NCBI GenBank assembly: GCA_020631735.1
Contig: CM036199.1
Coordinates: 21,679,553-21,743,552, forward strand
From: Saccharum officinarum
Lineage: Eukaryota; Streptophyta; Magnoliopsida; Poales; Poaceae
Direction: 5' to 3'
DNA: 64,000 nt
Part shown: one piece after another, positions 1 through 11,636 of the stretch
How the letters are laid out: each line of letters opens with the position of its first letter
Position numbering within the stretch: the first letter of the stretch is position 1
Made by a program: the position numbers and the translations under genes
The notes under the pieces: generated by a model
Seen by the model: the letters and a program-made list of their open reading frames with translations, nothing else
Database searches by the model: none
What the model was told of the DNA's origin: nothing

Positions 1-2083
1 TAATCAACGGTGACTGAAATACTTAAGATATGAATACGTCTCTCGGGCTAACGAACTAGCATCGGACTAGCATACTAAACCATGTATCCTTGTTACCAGC
101 AACGCGCCATGTCCTGACAACCTTTTAGTTGTACAAACCTAGATATTGCTTTATTTATTTCATTGATTTAATGTATATATATTCCAACTAGGGCTCATCC
201 CCTATTCTAACAACTGAGTATTTTGGAGCTAAAAAAATTACAGAGAGTAGATGATGATATTAGGAGTTTACTGTAACATTTTTAGAGTAAACACTTTTAC
301 CATTTTCTAACAAGAATTCTCACAAGTTTATTCTTAGCAATGTTAAGCATTTTAGAATAATTAGCGAACTCCTAAAAATATTATACAACTATGTGGATAA
401 AAGCAGACTAACAGTTAGATCTTGATTTTAGGAAGCTAACAAAATTGGTTTCACAATTTTAGGACTTCTACAACATTGTATATTAATTTCACAAGTTTGC
501 TGCCGAAATAAATTAGAAAAGCGCTTAGAAATGAAAAGTGCCAGCGGTAACCAGACCGGCCCAGCAACCCAACGAGGCCCGCGCAGGGGGGTGACCACAC
601 ATCACCAGGCCGGCCCAACAACATCCTAGCGATCCGGCCCAAGGGAAACCAGCGTGGGTGCTGGCTCTTTTGCTAAAGAGTCCCTACTTTCTTTCCTAAT
701 CGAGAAGCTACTGATAGCACTATTCTCCTAAGTCATGCACTTTACATCAGAGACCCTAGATATCTTTGAATTCTTCTTTTCAAAGGTCCTTGGCCGGACT
801 CCACAGAGGCCGCACAATTCCGGCCAAACGCCGACGCATAACGGCCTCACCGGCGCCAACTAACACTACCACACGATTACGCAGGTCAAGCTCAACCGAT
901 CAAAGTATTTTGCACACCAATCGGTGTGATGTAGCCGCGGGGACGCGTGTCGCGGCGGGGGATGGCCGTGGGTACATCGACGCCAGCGACAACAGCCATT
1001 CCGGCTATGCTACTCCTACCAAAATCCCATCCTTAAGCTACTGCTAACATGCTAGAAGCCTTAGATGCACTAGCTCTACTCCCCTATCGGCCCGGCCCTA
1101 GAAGCGGCATCTAACCGAGTTCACCGGCGGCGGCAAAAACGTTCCAACGAGCACAGAGCTTAGAAGGTCGAACCGACCACCCTATGAGCAGAAGGACTTC
1201 ACTAGAAACGGGTAGGATGGGCTTGTCGAGGTCGCGAGGCTCGGCGAGGTAGTTGACCACGTGCGCGGGCTTGCTCTGGTTCATGGCGACCAAGGCGACA
1301 ATGTTCCCAGTGATCTGCTCCTCCTCCGGCAACACTGTTCTAGAAGCGAGGTAAGTGGGTCAGGGCGACACAAAATCACTGCTCTCAAAAGACAATGAGG
1401 CATGGGCGGCGCCATGGCAGGGCATACCGCACATGCGGCCATGACAGACCGCGGCGAGGACAAAGCCTCGTATCACCTCACTGCCGAGCGGTGGCTCGCC
1501 GCTCCGGTTCCCAACGCGAGCTAAGTTCCTAAGGATTCCCAGGCTACGGTGAATTTGATAGAAGTGAACTGTGGTGGACGAATTTGGGGGGCGGAGAAGA
1601 AAGCCCTTGCCAGCGCATTCTGCTTCAGAAGCACGGACAGACGACAACGGCACAAGCAAGGCCCGACCACTTGGGCTGAGGCGTCATTAAGTAGACGAGG
1701 CTACCCCATGGGTGGGGCTCAGCGGGAGCGGTCCATAGGGAGGGAACACGCTGGACAGTTCGGCCTTGGCGTGACGCAACCGGCGGTAGGGGAGCAGCGC
1801 GTGCGTGCGGGACCATTTCACCGAGTTAGCGCAATCAAGACAACTCGAGGGAGGGCGGTGCTACTGCGACAAAGGCCGGAGTCCCGACGTGACAACGGAG
1901 GCAGACGACGACATGGCTGTAGGTGAAACAGAGGGATAGGGCGGCACCCTATCGCCCACCGACGCCGATCGCGGCATCTGTTCGGCCCGCACAGTGCCTG
2001 GCCGGCAGCGCGTGCTTGACGGCCATGCTGCACGGTCCTGCAGCCCAGCCAGACCCCACAGAGATGGCCATGGCTAACCCTGG
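1..2083. other. Repeat-derived flank, probable left part of a gypsy LTR
   Basis: I see no supportable gene. The first 540 bases are AT-rich; from about 540 the sequence is GC-rich with CCGGCC and GGCCC strings and only short overlapping ORFs of biased composition. The last five bases (CCTGG) are the target duplication of the Sirevirus that follows, so this stretch was once joined to 12841 onward. That right-hand part ends in a Tekay/Del-like gypsy LTR terminus, so this is probably the remainder of the same LTR (inference). The LTR start was not located. Confidence 0.4.
2079..2083. repeat. Target-site duplication of Sirevirus 1, left copy (CCTGG)
   Basis: CCTGG directly precedes the LTR start TGTAAGG and recurs directly after the right LTR at 12836-12840. 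A perfect 5-bp direct repeat at both LTR ends is the expected copia integration footprint. Confidence 0.9.
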
Positions 2084-4232
2084 TGTAAGGTCCTAGATGG
2101 CTAGAGGGGGGTGAATAGCCTATAAAAAATTCTACAAGGACCACCAAGCAAACTTGTTAGAATAACAAACAGCGTAAAGCGAGTTTTGCTTAGCCTACGG
2201 TTGTGATGCAAGCCTCCTATCACAAGTCTAGTAGATTATGATCTCTAGTTCACACAAGTGCTAAGTCACTAAACTTACACTAGAGAGCAAGCTAACAACT
2301 ACTAGCAAAGGCTACCACTAGAGCTACACAAGATAACTAGTAAAAGTAAATGCGAGAGAGGATTGTGAATCTTATACCGACGGTGGAGTGAAGATGTTGC
2401 CAATCACCAAGATGATATACAATCAATCAATATTGACAACAACAAAATATGAAGACCAATCACCGAGAGACAAGTGACATAATATTTTTGTTCACCCGGT
2501 GTTCACTTGTGCACCGACAAGCTACGTCACCGGTTATGTCGACCAACACTTAGATGGTTCCTCGGTGTGACTCTCAAGTCACTTGCCCCTCAAGGCATGC
2601 CCCGCAAGGCACCACAAGACACCACTCTCAAGTGAGGTAACTCAATGACACGCGCAATCCACTAGAGTTGCTTTTGGCGCTCCGCCGAGGAAAGCACAAG
2701 AACCTCTAACAATCAACCGGAGGTGGCCAAGAACAATCTCCTTCTCTTGCCAACGCCTCCAACAATCTCCAAGCCAGCTAGGAGCGGTACTCTCCAAGAG
2801 TAACAAGAAATCCACTGGCTAAATCACCCACAAGTGCCACTAGATGCCCTCAAGCTATGCAATGCACTTTGGGATCACTCAATCTCACTTTTGATTTGCA
2901 ATCAAGCAAGAGAGATGAGTGGGAAGGAGAAGCTCTAGCTCAAAGGATGCACAAGAATGTTAGAAATCACGAGAGACCTCCCCAAGGGCTGGCCAACAAG
3001 TATTTATAAGCATCCCAAACAAATAGAGCCGTTGTACCCCTTCACTGGACGTTTTCGGGACGACCGGACGCGCTCAACCGTGTCCGATCCTCCAACGGTC
3101 ACTACGCCAACAGTCAAACCAAACGACCGGACGCGCCGATCGCACAGTACCGCACCCACGCAAAACAACGACCGGACATGCTCCAGGCAATGATCGGACG
3201 CGATAGTGCCAGCGTCCGGTTGGAGTCCAGTAAGCTCCCTCAACGACCGGACGCGTCAGATTGCGTGTGACCGGACGCGCCGCGCGTTCGATCGACCTTG
3301 CGAACTTTAGTTCCCTTTGGGCGCCTGACCAGACGCGCCGGTCCTACGAGTGACCAGACACGCCGGTTGCAAACCCTAACACCCGCGCGCTTGACTGCTG
3401 CGTTGAACTGACCGGACGCGTCCGGTCATACCATGACCGCGTCCGGTGCAGCGTCCGGTCATCTCTGTGACCTCCATTCGCCTCCGTTTCTTTTCCGACT
3501 TCTAGTGTAGTGGAAAATAGGCATTTCAACTCCTCAAAAACGCCTGAATCCCACGCTCGCAAGCTCGGCGGGAGGGAGAGAGGAACCCAAACCCTCTCTA
3601 CCGCTCAAACTCTGTCACCTTCGTAAATGTGCCAACACCAACAAGTGATCACCACCTTGTGCACGTGTGTTAGCATTTTCATAATCATTTTCAAAGGTTT
3701 TCTAGTTAGCTCACTAGGCCCTACATGCAATGCACTTCATGAATTCACCTAGTGGCACCCGTGCGTCAAATAACCGATAAGACTTCCCCTCTTAATAGTT
3801 CGGCTATCGATCCTAAACCACTCACACCCTCTATGGTGTCTTGAGTGCAAAACAAAATGGCCCTATGGTTATACCTTTGCCTTGAGCCCATTTTGTTTTT
3901 CCAAAAGATATGATCCACTTCATATCATCACATGACCGTCTCGATCCATCGACCTTGACTTCACTTGCTCTTCACCGTTGCATCGGTCCGTCGGCGCCAA
4001 GTCTTGCTCAAGCTTCACCATCGCATGGTCCTTAGCTTCGAAGCCTCGACTTGCCCTTCACCTTCACAACCGGTCCATCGAGCCAAGCATCATCTTGGTC
4101 TTCATCATCTTGGTCACATGAGTCAATGTCATATCTCATATTCAATGACCACCTTTATCTAAATCATCCACTTAGATACAAAGGTTAGTCCTATGTTTCA
4201 TCAATTAGCCAAAACCAAACTAGGGACTTTCA
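2084..4232 (-). repeat. Sirevirus 1 3' LTR
   Basis: On the plus strand it runs from TGTAAGGTCCTAGATGG to ...GGGACTTTCA, so on the element strand it begins TGAAAG and ends TTACA. It is 2149 bp against 2172 bp for its partner; part of the difference lies in the palindromic array. A TATA-like TATTTATAAG (reverse complement CTTATAAATA) lies at 3001-3010, downstream of the array on the element strand. Confidence 0.92.
3054..3470 (-). repeat. Palindromic GACCGGACGCG array in the Sirevirus 1 3' LTR
   Basis: A dense cluster of direct and inverted copies of GACCGGACGCG / CGCGTCCGGTC. A perfect 18-bp palindrome, GACCGGACGCGTCCGGTC, lies at 3410-3427. The array ends about 45 bp from the TATA-like sequence on its promoter-proximal side. 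Repeated palindromic motifs in LTRs are a described feature of Sireviruses (established); a role as transcription-factor sites is inference. Confidence 0.85.
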
Positions 4233-4247
4233 ATCTCCCTCTTTTTG
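4233..4247 (-). other. Polypurine tract of Sirevirus 1
   Basis: ATCTCCCTCTTTTTG directly abuts the LTR, so the element strand reads CAAAAAGAGGGAGAT before TGAAAG. Its position and purine richness fit the plus-strand primer for reverse transcription. Confidence 0.8.
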
Positions 4248-5328
4248 GTAATTGATGACAACCCTCACAAAGATTATTTTGATAATAAAAGTTTTGAACT
4301 TGTCATACTTGTCCAATCATTTTGCTCATAAGTAAAGTTTGGACAATTATCACAAGCTCGGTTTTGGTAGCATTAGCTCTCCCTACATATGTGCATAGAG
4401 TTTGGATTGAAAGCTTTGCACATATGCATGGATAGAAGTGTTGAGAGAGTAATTCTACCAAAATGATGCTAAGGTGTAAGAAATGGACCTTTGAAGCGTG
4501 ATACCAATCGGAGTTGCCTTTTACACCATCCTTAGCATCATGAAGTAACTAGACATCCATCACAACTCAAGAACCCCGTGATATCAACATTATAGTAAAG
4601 GTTCTTGGACCACTTGTAAAGTTTAAGGCACGTCTAGATACCACAAGTAAACTATTCCTATGCATGCTAATAGATCATTTCATCATTCAAGTTCTATACT
4701 AGCATTGCACCACACAAGCATGTATATAGAATTTAAATACATGTGCAAAGAGCAAGTCATATGAGAATGCACAAACAAATGCAACAACTTTGTTTATGAG
4801 CTTGCTCCCCCTACTTGTGTGCATCAAAATTTTATTTACCCCTTTATCATGTTGAATCATCTTTTTCTCTCCCCCTTTATCAACAACTTACCCAAAAATG
4901 AGATCAAATTGTGGAGAGAAAACAATGTTTGATGGAGTAGGTTAGAATTTATCAAATTTGGTTCAACCTAGAACACTTGCCAAAGATATTTAATTCGATT
5001 TGAACCAAAGACAAGCTTCTTCACACCTCATAATAAGGGTTATCTTGCCTATGTTGAATTAAACACTTATAGCAAATCTTTTAGATTCAACACTAGGTTT
5101 GCAAGCTCACAAACATGTCATATGCCACCACTAGATCAAAATAAGCATAGAAGCAATAGTGGTAACATATATCCATCAAATTCATTTGATTTATCATGAA
5201 TGCTCATGCGTACCACTTATTATGTCTACATGCTCTAGCAAGTCCTTAGCATAGGATGAATGACATGTCAATCAACTTTACCTTGCAATGTCAAAGGAGA
5301 GGCATGTCAATAAGTGGGTGGGGTGCAT
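4248..5328 (-). other. Non-coding 3' region of Sirevirus 1 with extra polypurine tracts
   Basis: About 1.1 kb between the end of RNase H and the 3' LTR with no ORF of note. On the element strand it holds further purine runs, complementary to CTCCCCCTACTT near 4804 and CTCTCCCCCTTTATC near 4867. Multiple polypurine tracts upstream of the 3' LTR are known for Sireviruses; use of the internal ones is unproven. Confidence 0.6.
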
Positions 5329-8300
5329 TCAACTCATGTTTGAGAAATCAAGAATGTTCAACTCATTTCTTAGCTTGCAAAACCTCTTTTCATCAAGTGG
5401 CTTGGTGAGAATATCGGCAAGTTGATCATCGGTGCCAACACTTTCAATGGCAATATCTCCCTTTTGTTGATGATCTCTAATGAAATGATGCCTTATGTCA
5501 ATATGATTTGTTCTTCCATGTTGAACCGGGTTTTGTATCATCTTGATTGCACTTTCATTATCATATAGCAATGGCACATTCTTGAAGTTGAGGCCATAAT
5601 CCTTCAAAGTTGATTTCATCCATAGCAATTGTGCACAACAACTCCCCGCACTCACATATTTAGCTTCGGTGGTAGAGATTGCCACACTATTTGTTTCTTT
5701 GAGGACCAAGACACAAGTGATCTTCCAAGTAATTGACATGTGCCACTTGTGCTCTTTCTATTGATCTTGCAACCCTCATAGTCGGAGTCTGAATATCCAA
5801 TCAATTCAAACTTTGACCCCTTGGGATACCATAGTCCAACATCTCTTATTTGCTTCAAGTACCTCAATATTCTCTTTGCGGCCGTGAGATGACTCTCTCT
5901 AGGTGAGGCTTGATATCTAGCACACATACAAACACTAAACATGACATCCGGCCTTGATGCGGTGACATAGAGTAGACTTCCAATCAAAGACCGATATTCC
6001 TTTTGATTCACCATTTTGCCATCAAAATCACTATCCAAATTGCCATTTGTACTCATTGGAGTTGAAATTGGCTTTGCATCTTGCATTCCAAACTTCTTCA
6101 ACATGTCCCTTATGTATTTTCCTTGACTCACAAATGTTCCATTCCTCAATTACTTGACTTGGAGACCAAGGAAGTAGCTAAGTTCACCAATCATAGACAT
6201 TTCAAACTCTTTGGTCATCATAGCACCAAATTCTTCACAATAAGCTTGATCGGTTGATCTAAAGATGATGTCATCAACATATATTTGCACTATGAATAGA
6301 TCATTCCTAATCTTCTTGGTGAATAGAGTTGTATCAACCTTGCCCATCTTGAATCCCTTAGAGAGAAGGAAATCCCTTAGCCTCTCATACCATGCTCTAG
6401 GTGCTTGCTTTAAGCCATATAAAGCCTTCTTCAATTTGTATACATGGTTGGGTTTCTTGTCATCTTCAAATCCGGGAGGTTGCTCAACAAAGACTAACTC
6501 ATTGATGATTCCATTGAGAAATACACTTTTGACATCCATTTGATATAGTTTGATGTTGTGTGCACAAGCATAAGCCAATAGAATCCTTATTGCCTCCAAT
6601 CTTGCCACGGGAGTATATGTCTCATCATATTCAAGACCTTCTACTTGAGTGTAACCTTGAGTAACTAGTCTTGCTTTGTTTCTCACCACAATGCCATCTT
6701 GATCTTGCTTGTTTTTGAACACCCACTTGGTTCCAATCACATTGTAGTCATTTGGCCTTCCTACCAATTCCCAAACATCATTTCTTGTGAAATTATTAAG
6801 CTCTTCTTGCATAGCCATGATCCAATCGGCATCCTTCAAAGCTTCTTATATTTTCTTTGGTTCTGTGGTTGACACAAATGATGCATGCTCACAAAACATA
6901 GCCAATCTTGATCTTGTTTGCACACCACTTCTAATATCACCAATAACACTATCAATGAGGTGATCTCTTGCAACATGTTATGGTTGGAGTACTTGCACTT
7001 GATTGCTTGAGCTTGGTTGATCACTTGATGTATCTTGATGAGATGAACTAGCACTATGATCTTGCACTTGAGAGTCACTAGCTAGCTTGAATGGAGAATT
7101 AAACACTTGATCTTTATCATCATCTTGAATATCAATAACTTGCTTTGCTCTAATATCCCCAATGTCCATGTTCTTCATTGCTTCCACCAATAGAGTTCCA
7201 CCAACATCATCTAGATTCTCTTCTTCATCTTGTGACCCATTGGTTTTATCAAATTGCACATCATGGACCTCTTCTAGAATGCCACTTGAATTGTTCCGAA
7301 CTCTAAAAGCTTTGCTTGTAGTTGAATAACCAAGTAGGAACCCCTCATCACATCTCTTGTCAAACTTTTCCAATCTAGTGCCCTTCTTCAAGATATAACA
7401 TTTGCAACCAAACACCCTAAAGTAAGAAATATTGGGCTTTCTTCCATGAAGTAGCTCATATGGGGTCTTCTCTAGCAATGGATGACAATATAGTCTATTG
7501 ATGTAGTAGCAAGTGGTATTGATTGCTTCATCCCAAAATGATTGACTCACATTGTACTCATGAAGCATTGATATAGCCATATCAAGCAATGTTCTATTCT
7601 TTCTCTTAACTAGGCCATTTGATTGTGGAGTGTACTTGGCCGAAAATTGATGTCCAATGCTATAGTGATCACAAAGTTCTTCAATTCTTGTATTCTTGAA
7701 CTCACTTCCATTGTCACTTCTCACTTTCTTGATTCTAATCTCAAACTCATTGTGAACTCTAGTGAGAAAGGTCTTGAAGGTGTCAAACACTTCACTTTTG
7801 TCACTAAGAAAGAATACCCATGTGAATCTTGTGAAGTCATCCACTATAACAAAACCATACTTATTACCACCTATGCTTGAGTATGTTGTTGGGCCAAATA
7901 GATCCATGTGCATCAAATCAAATACTTTGCATGTGCTCATTGTACTCTTCTTTGGATGTGAGCTTCCAACTTGCTTCCCGGCTTGACATGCACTACAAAG
8001 CTTATTCTTCTCAAATTCAACATTTTTCAAACCATTGACAAGATTGTGAGTTGTAAGCTTCTTCAATTGTTTCATGCCAACATGACCAAGCCTTCTATGC
8101 CAAAGCCAACCCATGCTTAATTTGGAGATTAAGCAAGTTGTCAAAGAAGTTTCTCTAGCATTGAAGTCAACTAGGTATAGATTCTCATATCTAAAGCCCT
8201 TGAATGCCACATTTGAACCATCCATACTAATGACTTCCACATCATCAACCCCAAAGATACATTTGTAACCAAGATCACATATTTGTGCCACGGATAGAAG

Positions 8301-8528
8301 ATTGAAATCCAAGCTTTCAACTAGCAACACATTGGAGATACTCAAGTCATTTGATATTGCAATCTTGCCCAATCCAATAACCTTGCCTTTCTTGTTATTG
8401 TCAAATGTGATAGAATCAACACCACTATCATTGTCATTGATTGAGTCAAACATTCTTGATGTACCGGTCATGTGTTGAGTGCACCCACTATCAATAATCC
8501 AATGCTTTCCTCCGGCTTTGTAATTGAC
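5329..8528 (-). pseudogene. pol: Sirevirus 1 pol (protease-integrase-RT-RNase H), broken
   Basis: Copia polyprotein whose open frame starts immediately after an in-frame TAG at 8529-8531 and has no ATG at its head. Seen in order: protease active site DSG in WIIDSGCTQHM; integrase zinc motif (WHRRLGH ... CSACQAG); core aspartates in LMHMDLFGP and RSDNGSEF; RT with YVDDIIF; RNase H ending near 5329 (LADILTKPLDE). Breaks: in-frame stops at 6978-6980, near 6848 and at 6150-6152 (the last fits CAA to TAA), and a one-base loss in an A run near 5690 that shifts RNase H out of frame. The expected third catalytic residue of integrase (Glu in NGxxERKN) is Lys, codon at 7605-7607. Reading frames are otherwise well kept, so decay is moderate. 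Confidence 0.9.
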
Positions 8529-8575
8529 CTACAAGCAAATCAATGAAACTTAGGTACCCATTTTTGCTTGGGTCC

Positions 8576-10603
8576 TTATAGGTTAGTAACTAAGCTCTTT
8601 GGTACCCAAATAGCCTTCTTCTTTGGGCCAACAATGGGTGTACCAATAAACTTAGCTTTCACACCCTTCACCCCTTTGGTAAGCACATAGCAAGAATCAA
8701 AAGGTATAGCATTAACAAGGTTCTTGCTTTGGTTCTTTTTATTGCAATTATGCTCTAAGTGCCCAACTTGCTTGCATCTATTACAAAACCGACCATTGCC
8801 ATTCACAAAGCTAGGCTTTGGATTTGCAAAGGCCGACTTGCCTTTCTTGGGGGTGTAGCCCAATCCCTCTTTGTTAAGAGAGAACCTTTGGCTACCCAAG
8901 CACTTAAGCAAGCGGGCCTCACCACCATAGGCCTTGCCTAGGGCGTGAGTGAGCTTATCCACCTCTTTCTTGAGAGTCTCATTCTCAACCATTAGTGAGG
9001 CATCACAAGTGAAACCATCACTAGTAGTGGAGGTAGAGTCGGTGTTGGTAGATGAAGAGCTACAAGAAGGGTTAGCATTTGACATAATGATAGGTTCATA
9101 AGAGGATTCATCAATTATATCACATGTAACACCTATATCACATGATACAACAACCTCCTTCTTTGCTTGTTGCTCAAGTAGCAATGAGTGAGCTTTTTCA
9201 AGCTTGGAATGAGCCTTACTAAGATCCTCATGGTCTTCCACTAGACTCTCATGAGTGGTCTTAAGCTCACTAAGAACTTTCTCAAGTATTGTTACTTTCA
9301 TTGAAAGCTTCTTACACTCCTTGTCCTTGGTAATAGCTATATCTCTAGTTTGTTGCATCAAGTCATATAGTTGTTCTTTAGTTGGTTCATTATCATCATC
9401 ATCATTATCATTATCATTATCATTATCATTATCATTATCACTGTCATGAGCATATTCCATTTCACTTTCATCATCACTCTCATCATATAATACCTTAGTT
9501 TCTTTGGCCATGAGACATGAAGAGGATGAATCAAATAGTGATGGCTTCTTGTTGATAGCAATGGAAGAAAAAGCCTTGTTGGATGATTCTTCTTCTTCTT
9601 CTTCATCACCACTTTCCCAAGTGATCACATAGGCATCATTCTTGCCTTTCTTGAATGTCATCTTGGCCTCTCTCTTCTTCTTCTCAAACTTGTCCTTCTT
9701 GTTCTTCTTCTTATCATAAGGACATTCCGCTTGAAGGTGCTCGGTGCTATCACAATTAAAGCACTTACTTTGTGACTCCTTGCTCTTGAAGTTATCATTT
9801 CTCTTCTTGAAGCCTCTTCTTTTGATAAACATTTTGCCAATATTCTTGACAACTAGAGCAAGTGCATCATCATCAATTTCCAATTCTTCATCTTCTTCGT
9901 TGTCATCTTCTTCTTGAATTGAAGCTTTGCCCTTTGAGGAGGTGGCCTTGAATGCCACGGTCTTCTTCTTCTTTTCTTCCTCCTTCTCATCAACATCTTG
10001 ATCATACTTGTCAAAGGTCAATACCTCTCCAAGCAAATCATTGGGCTTCATTGTTTCAAGCCCATCTCTTTGTAGCATCATGATCAACATTTTGAATCTT
10101 CTTAGTAAGCTCAACAAGAACTTGTGGCAAAAGTCTTGGTCTTGTGTCTTGTGCCCTAAGCTCTTGAGATCATTCACAATGACTTGCAATCTATGAAACA
10201 TCTCTAAGATTGTTTCTTCTTCTTTCATCTTGAAGTTCTCAAACTCACTCTTGAGCCCATATAGCTTGGCACTCTTCACAACCTTAGTGCCCTCATATGT
10301 TTCACTCAACCTTGTCCATACTTCATTTGCCAATTCTAAATCCTTGATGCCCTCAAATACTTTTGTGTCAATACCATTGTAAAGTGTATTGAGAGCCATT
10401 CTATTGCATGTTCTATTTGCTCTATCTTCATCGGTGAGATGATCGGGATCAATAATAGCAAAATCATTCTCGGTGACTTGCAATACTCTCTCATGAATAG
10501 AACCAAGGTACATTGTCATTTTTCTCTTCCAATGAGCAAAAGAACTAACACCATCAAAGAACGGTGGCTTGCCCCCAACATGATTGAACACAATTTGAGC
10601 CAT
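8576..10603 (-). CDS. gag: Sirevirus 1 Gag (capsid/nucleocapsid protein)
   Basis: A 675-codon uninterrupted ORF starting MAQIVFNHVGGKPPFF, 46 bp past the primer-binding site. The N-terminal 200 residues resemble copia gag (FAHWKRKMTMYLGS; WTRLSETYEGT). Next come an acidic, lysine-rich stretch, a first CCHC knuckle (CFNCDSTEHLQAEC, about residue 280), a Ser/Asp/Asn tract encoded by a microsatellite, a heptad-like coiled-coil region (about 410-490) and a second knuckle (CNRCKQVGHLEHNC, about 615). Both knuckles keep all four metal ligands. Gag would form the cytoplasmic virus-like particle. The stop at 8576 is followed by in-frame codons resembling a repeated WVPK tail, so it may be a premature stop trimming the C terminus. 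Confidence 0.9.
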   Translation of the reverse strand: MAQIVFNHVGGKPPFFDGVSSFAHWKRKMTMYLGSIHERVLQVTENDFAIIDPDHLTDEDRANRTCNRMALNTLYNGIDTKVFEGIKDLELANEVWTRLSETYEGTKVVKSAKLYGLKSEFENFKMKEEETILEMFHRLQVIVNDLKSLGHKTQDQDFCHKFLLSLLRRFKMLIMMLQRDGLETMKPNDLLGEVLTFDKYDQDVDEKEEEKKKKTVAFKATSSKGKASIQEEDDNEEDEELEIDDDALALVVKNIGKMFIKRRGFKKRNDNFKSKESQSKCFNCDSTEHLQAECPYDKKKNKKDKFEKKKREAKMTFKKGKNDAYVITWESGDEEEEEESSNKAFSSIAINKKPSLFDSSSSCLMAKETKVLYDESDDESEMEYAHDSDNDNDNDNDNDNDDDDNEPTKEQLYDLMQQTRDIAITKDKECKKLSMKVTILEKVLSELKTTHESLVEDHEDLSKAHSKLEKAHSLLLEQQAKKEVVVSCDIGVTCDIIDESSYEPIIMSNANPSCSSSSTNTDSTSTTSDGFTCDASLMVENETLKKEVDKLTHALGKAYGGEARLLKCLGSQRFSLNKEGLGYTPKKGKSAFANPKPSFVNGNGRFCNRCKQVGHLEHNCNKKNQSKNLVNAIPFDSCYVLTKGVKGVKAKFIGTPIVGPKKKAIWVPKSLVTNL
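9388..9440 (-). repeat. ATTATC microsatellite inside gag
   Basis: Tandem CATTAT units on the plus strand (GATAAT in coding sense) encode an alternating Asp-Asn run. Sirevirus 2 gag has a Ser-Asp run at an equivalent place near 56370-56410, so an acidic tract of variable length may be tolerated there (inference). Confidence 0.85.
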
Positions 10604-10648
10604 TTTTCACACCGAAGGATGTTAAGCCTTGATTAAAACGGTGACCAC

Positions 10649-10661
10649 GGCTCCGATACCA
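10649..10661 (-). other. Primer-binding site of Sirevirus 1
   Basis: GGCTCCGATACCA on the plus strand, so TGGTATCGGAGCC on the element strand, two bases inside the 5' LTR. It matches the usual copia initiator Met-tRNA site and is identical to the site in Sirevirus 2 and in the 16.7-24.0 kb copia element. Confidence 0.92.
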
Positions 10662-11580
10662 CTTGTAAGGTCCTAGATGGCTAGAGGGGGGTGAATAGCC
10701 TATAAAAAATTCTACAAGGACCACTAAGCAAACTTGTTAGAATAACAAACGGCGTAAAGCGAGTTTTTCTTAGCCTACGGTTGTGATGCAAGCCTCCTAT
10801 CACAAGTCTAGTAGATTATGATCTCTAGTTCACACAAGTGCTAAGTCACTAAACTTACACTAGAGAGCAAGCTAACAACTACTAGCAAAGGCTACCACTA
10901 GAGCTACACAAGATAACTAGTAAAAGTAAATGCGAGAGAGGATTGTGAATCTTATACCGACGGTGGAGTGAAGATGTTGCCAATCACCAAGATGATATAC
11001 AATCAATCAATATTGACAACAACACAATATGAAGACCAATCACCGGGAGACAAGTGACACAATATTTTTGTTCACCCGGTGTTCACTTGTGCACCGACAA
11101 GCTACGTCATCGGTTGTGTCGACCAACACTTAGATGGTTCCTCGGTGTGACTCTCAAGTCACTTGCCCCTCAAGGCATGCCCCGCAAGGCACCACAAGAC
11201 ACCACTCTCAAGTGAGGTAACTCAATGACACGCGCAATCCACTAGAGTTGCTTTTGGCACTCCGCCGAGGAAAGCACAAGAACCTCTTACAATCAACCAG
11301 AGGTGGCCAAGAACAATCTCCTTCTCTTGCCAACGCCTCTAACAATCTCCAAGCCGGCTAGGAGCGGTACTCTCCAAGAGTAACAAGAAATCCACCGGCT
11401 AAACCACCCACAAGTGCCACTAGATGCCCTCAAGCTATGCAATGAACTTTGGGATCACTCAATCTCACTTTTGATTTGCAATCAAGCAAGAGAGATGAGT
11501 GGGAAGGAGAAGCTCTAGCTCAAAGGATGCACAAGAATGTTAGAAATCACGAGAAAACTCCCTAAGGGCCAGCCAACAAG

Positions 11581-11590
11581 TATTTATAAG
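11581..11590 (-). promoter_or_regulatory. TATA box of the Sirevirus 1 promoter
   Basis: TATTTATAAG on the plus strand reads CTTATAAATA in the transcribed direction. It lies about 50 bp downstream of the palindromic array, and the same string is kept at 3001-3010. Confidence 0.65.
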
Positions 11591-11636
11591 CATCCCAAAC
11601 AAATAGAGCCGTTGTACCCATTCACTGGACATTTTC

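Noticed and set aside
766..1926. Several ORFs of 90-125 codons on both strands in the left flank
   Set aside because: GC-rich overlapping frames with biased composition, no domain wording, inside probable LTR.
3059..3467. CRISPR-like spacing of short repeats
   Set aside because: Units are palindromic, irregularly spaced, inside an LTR of a plant retroelement; no CRISPR in this context.
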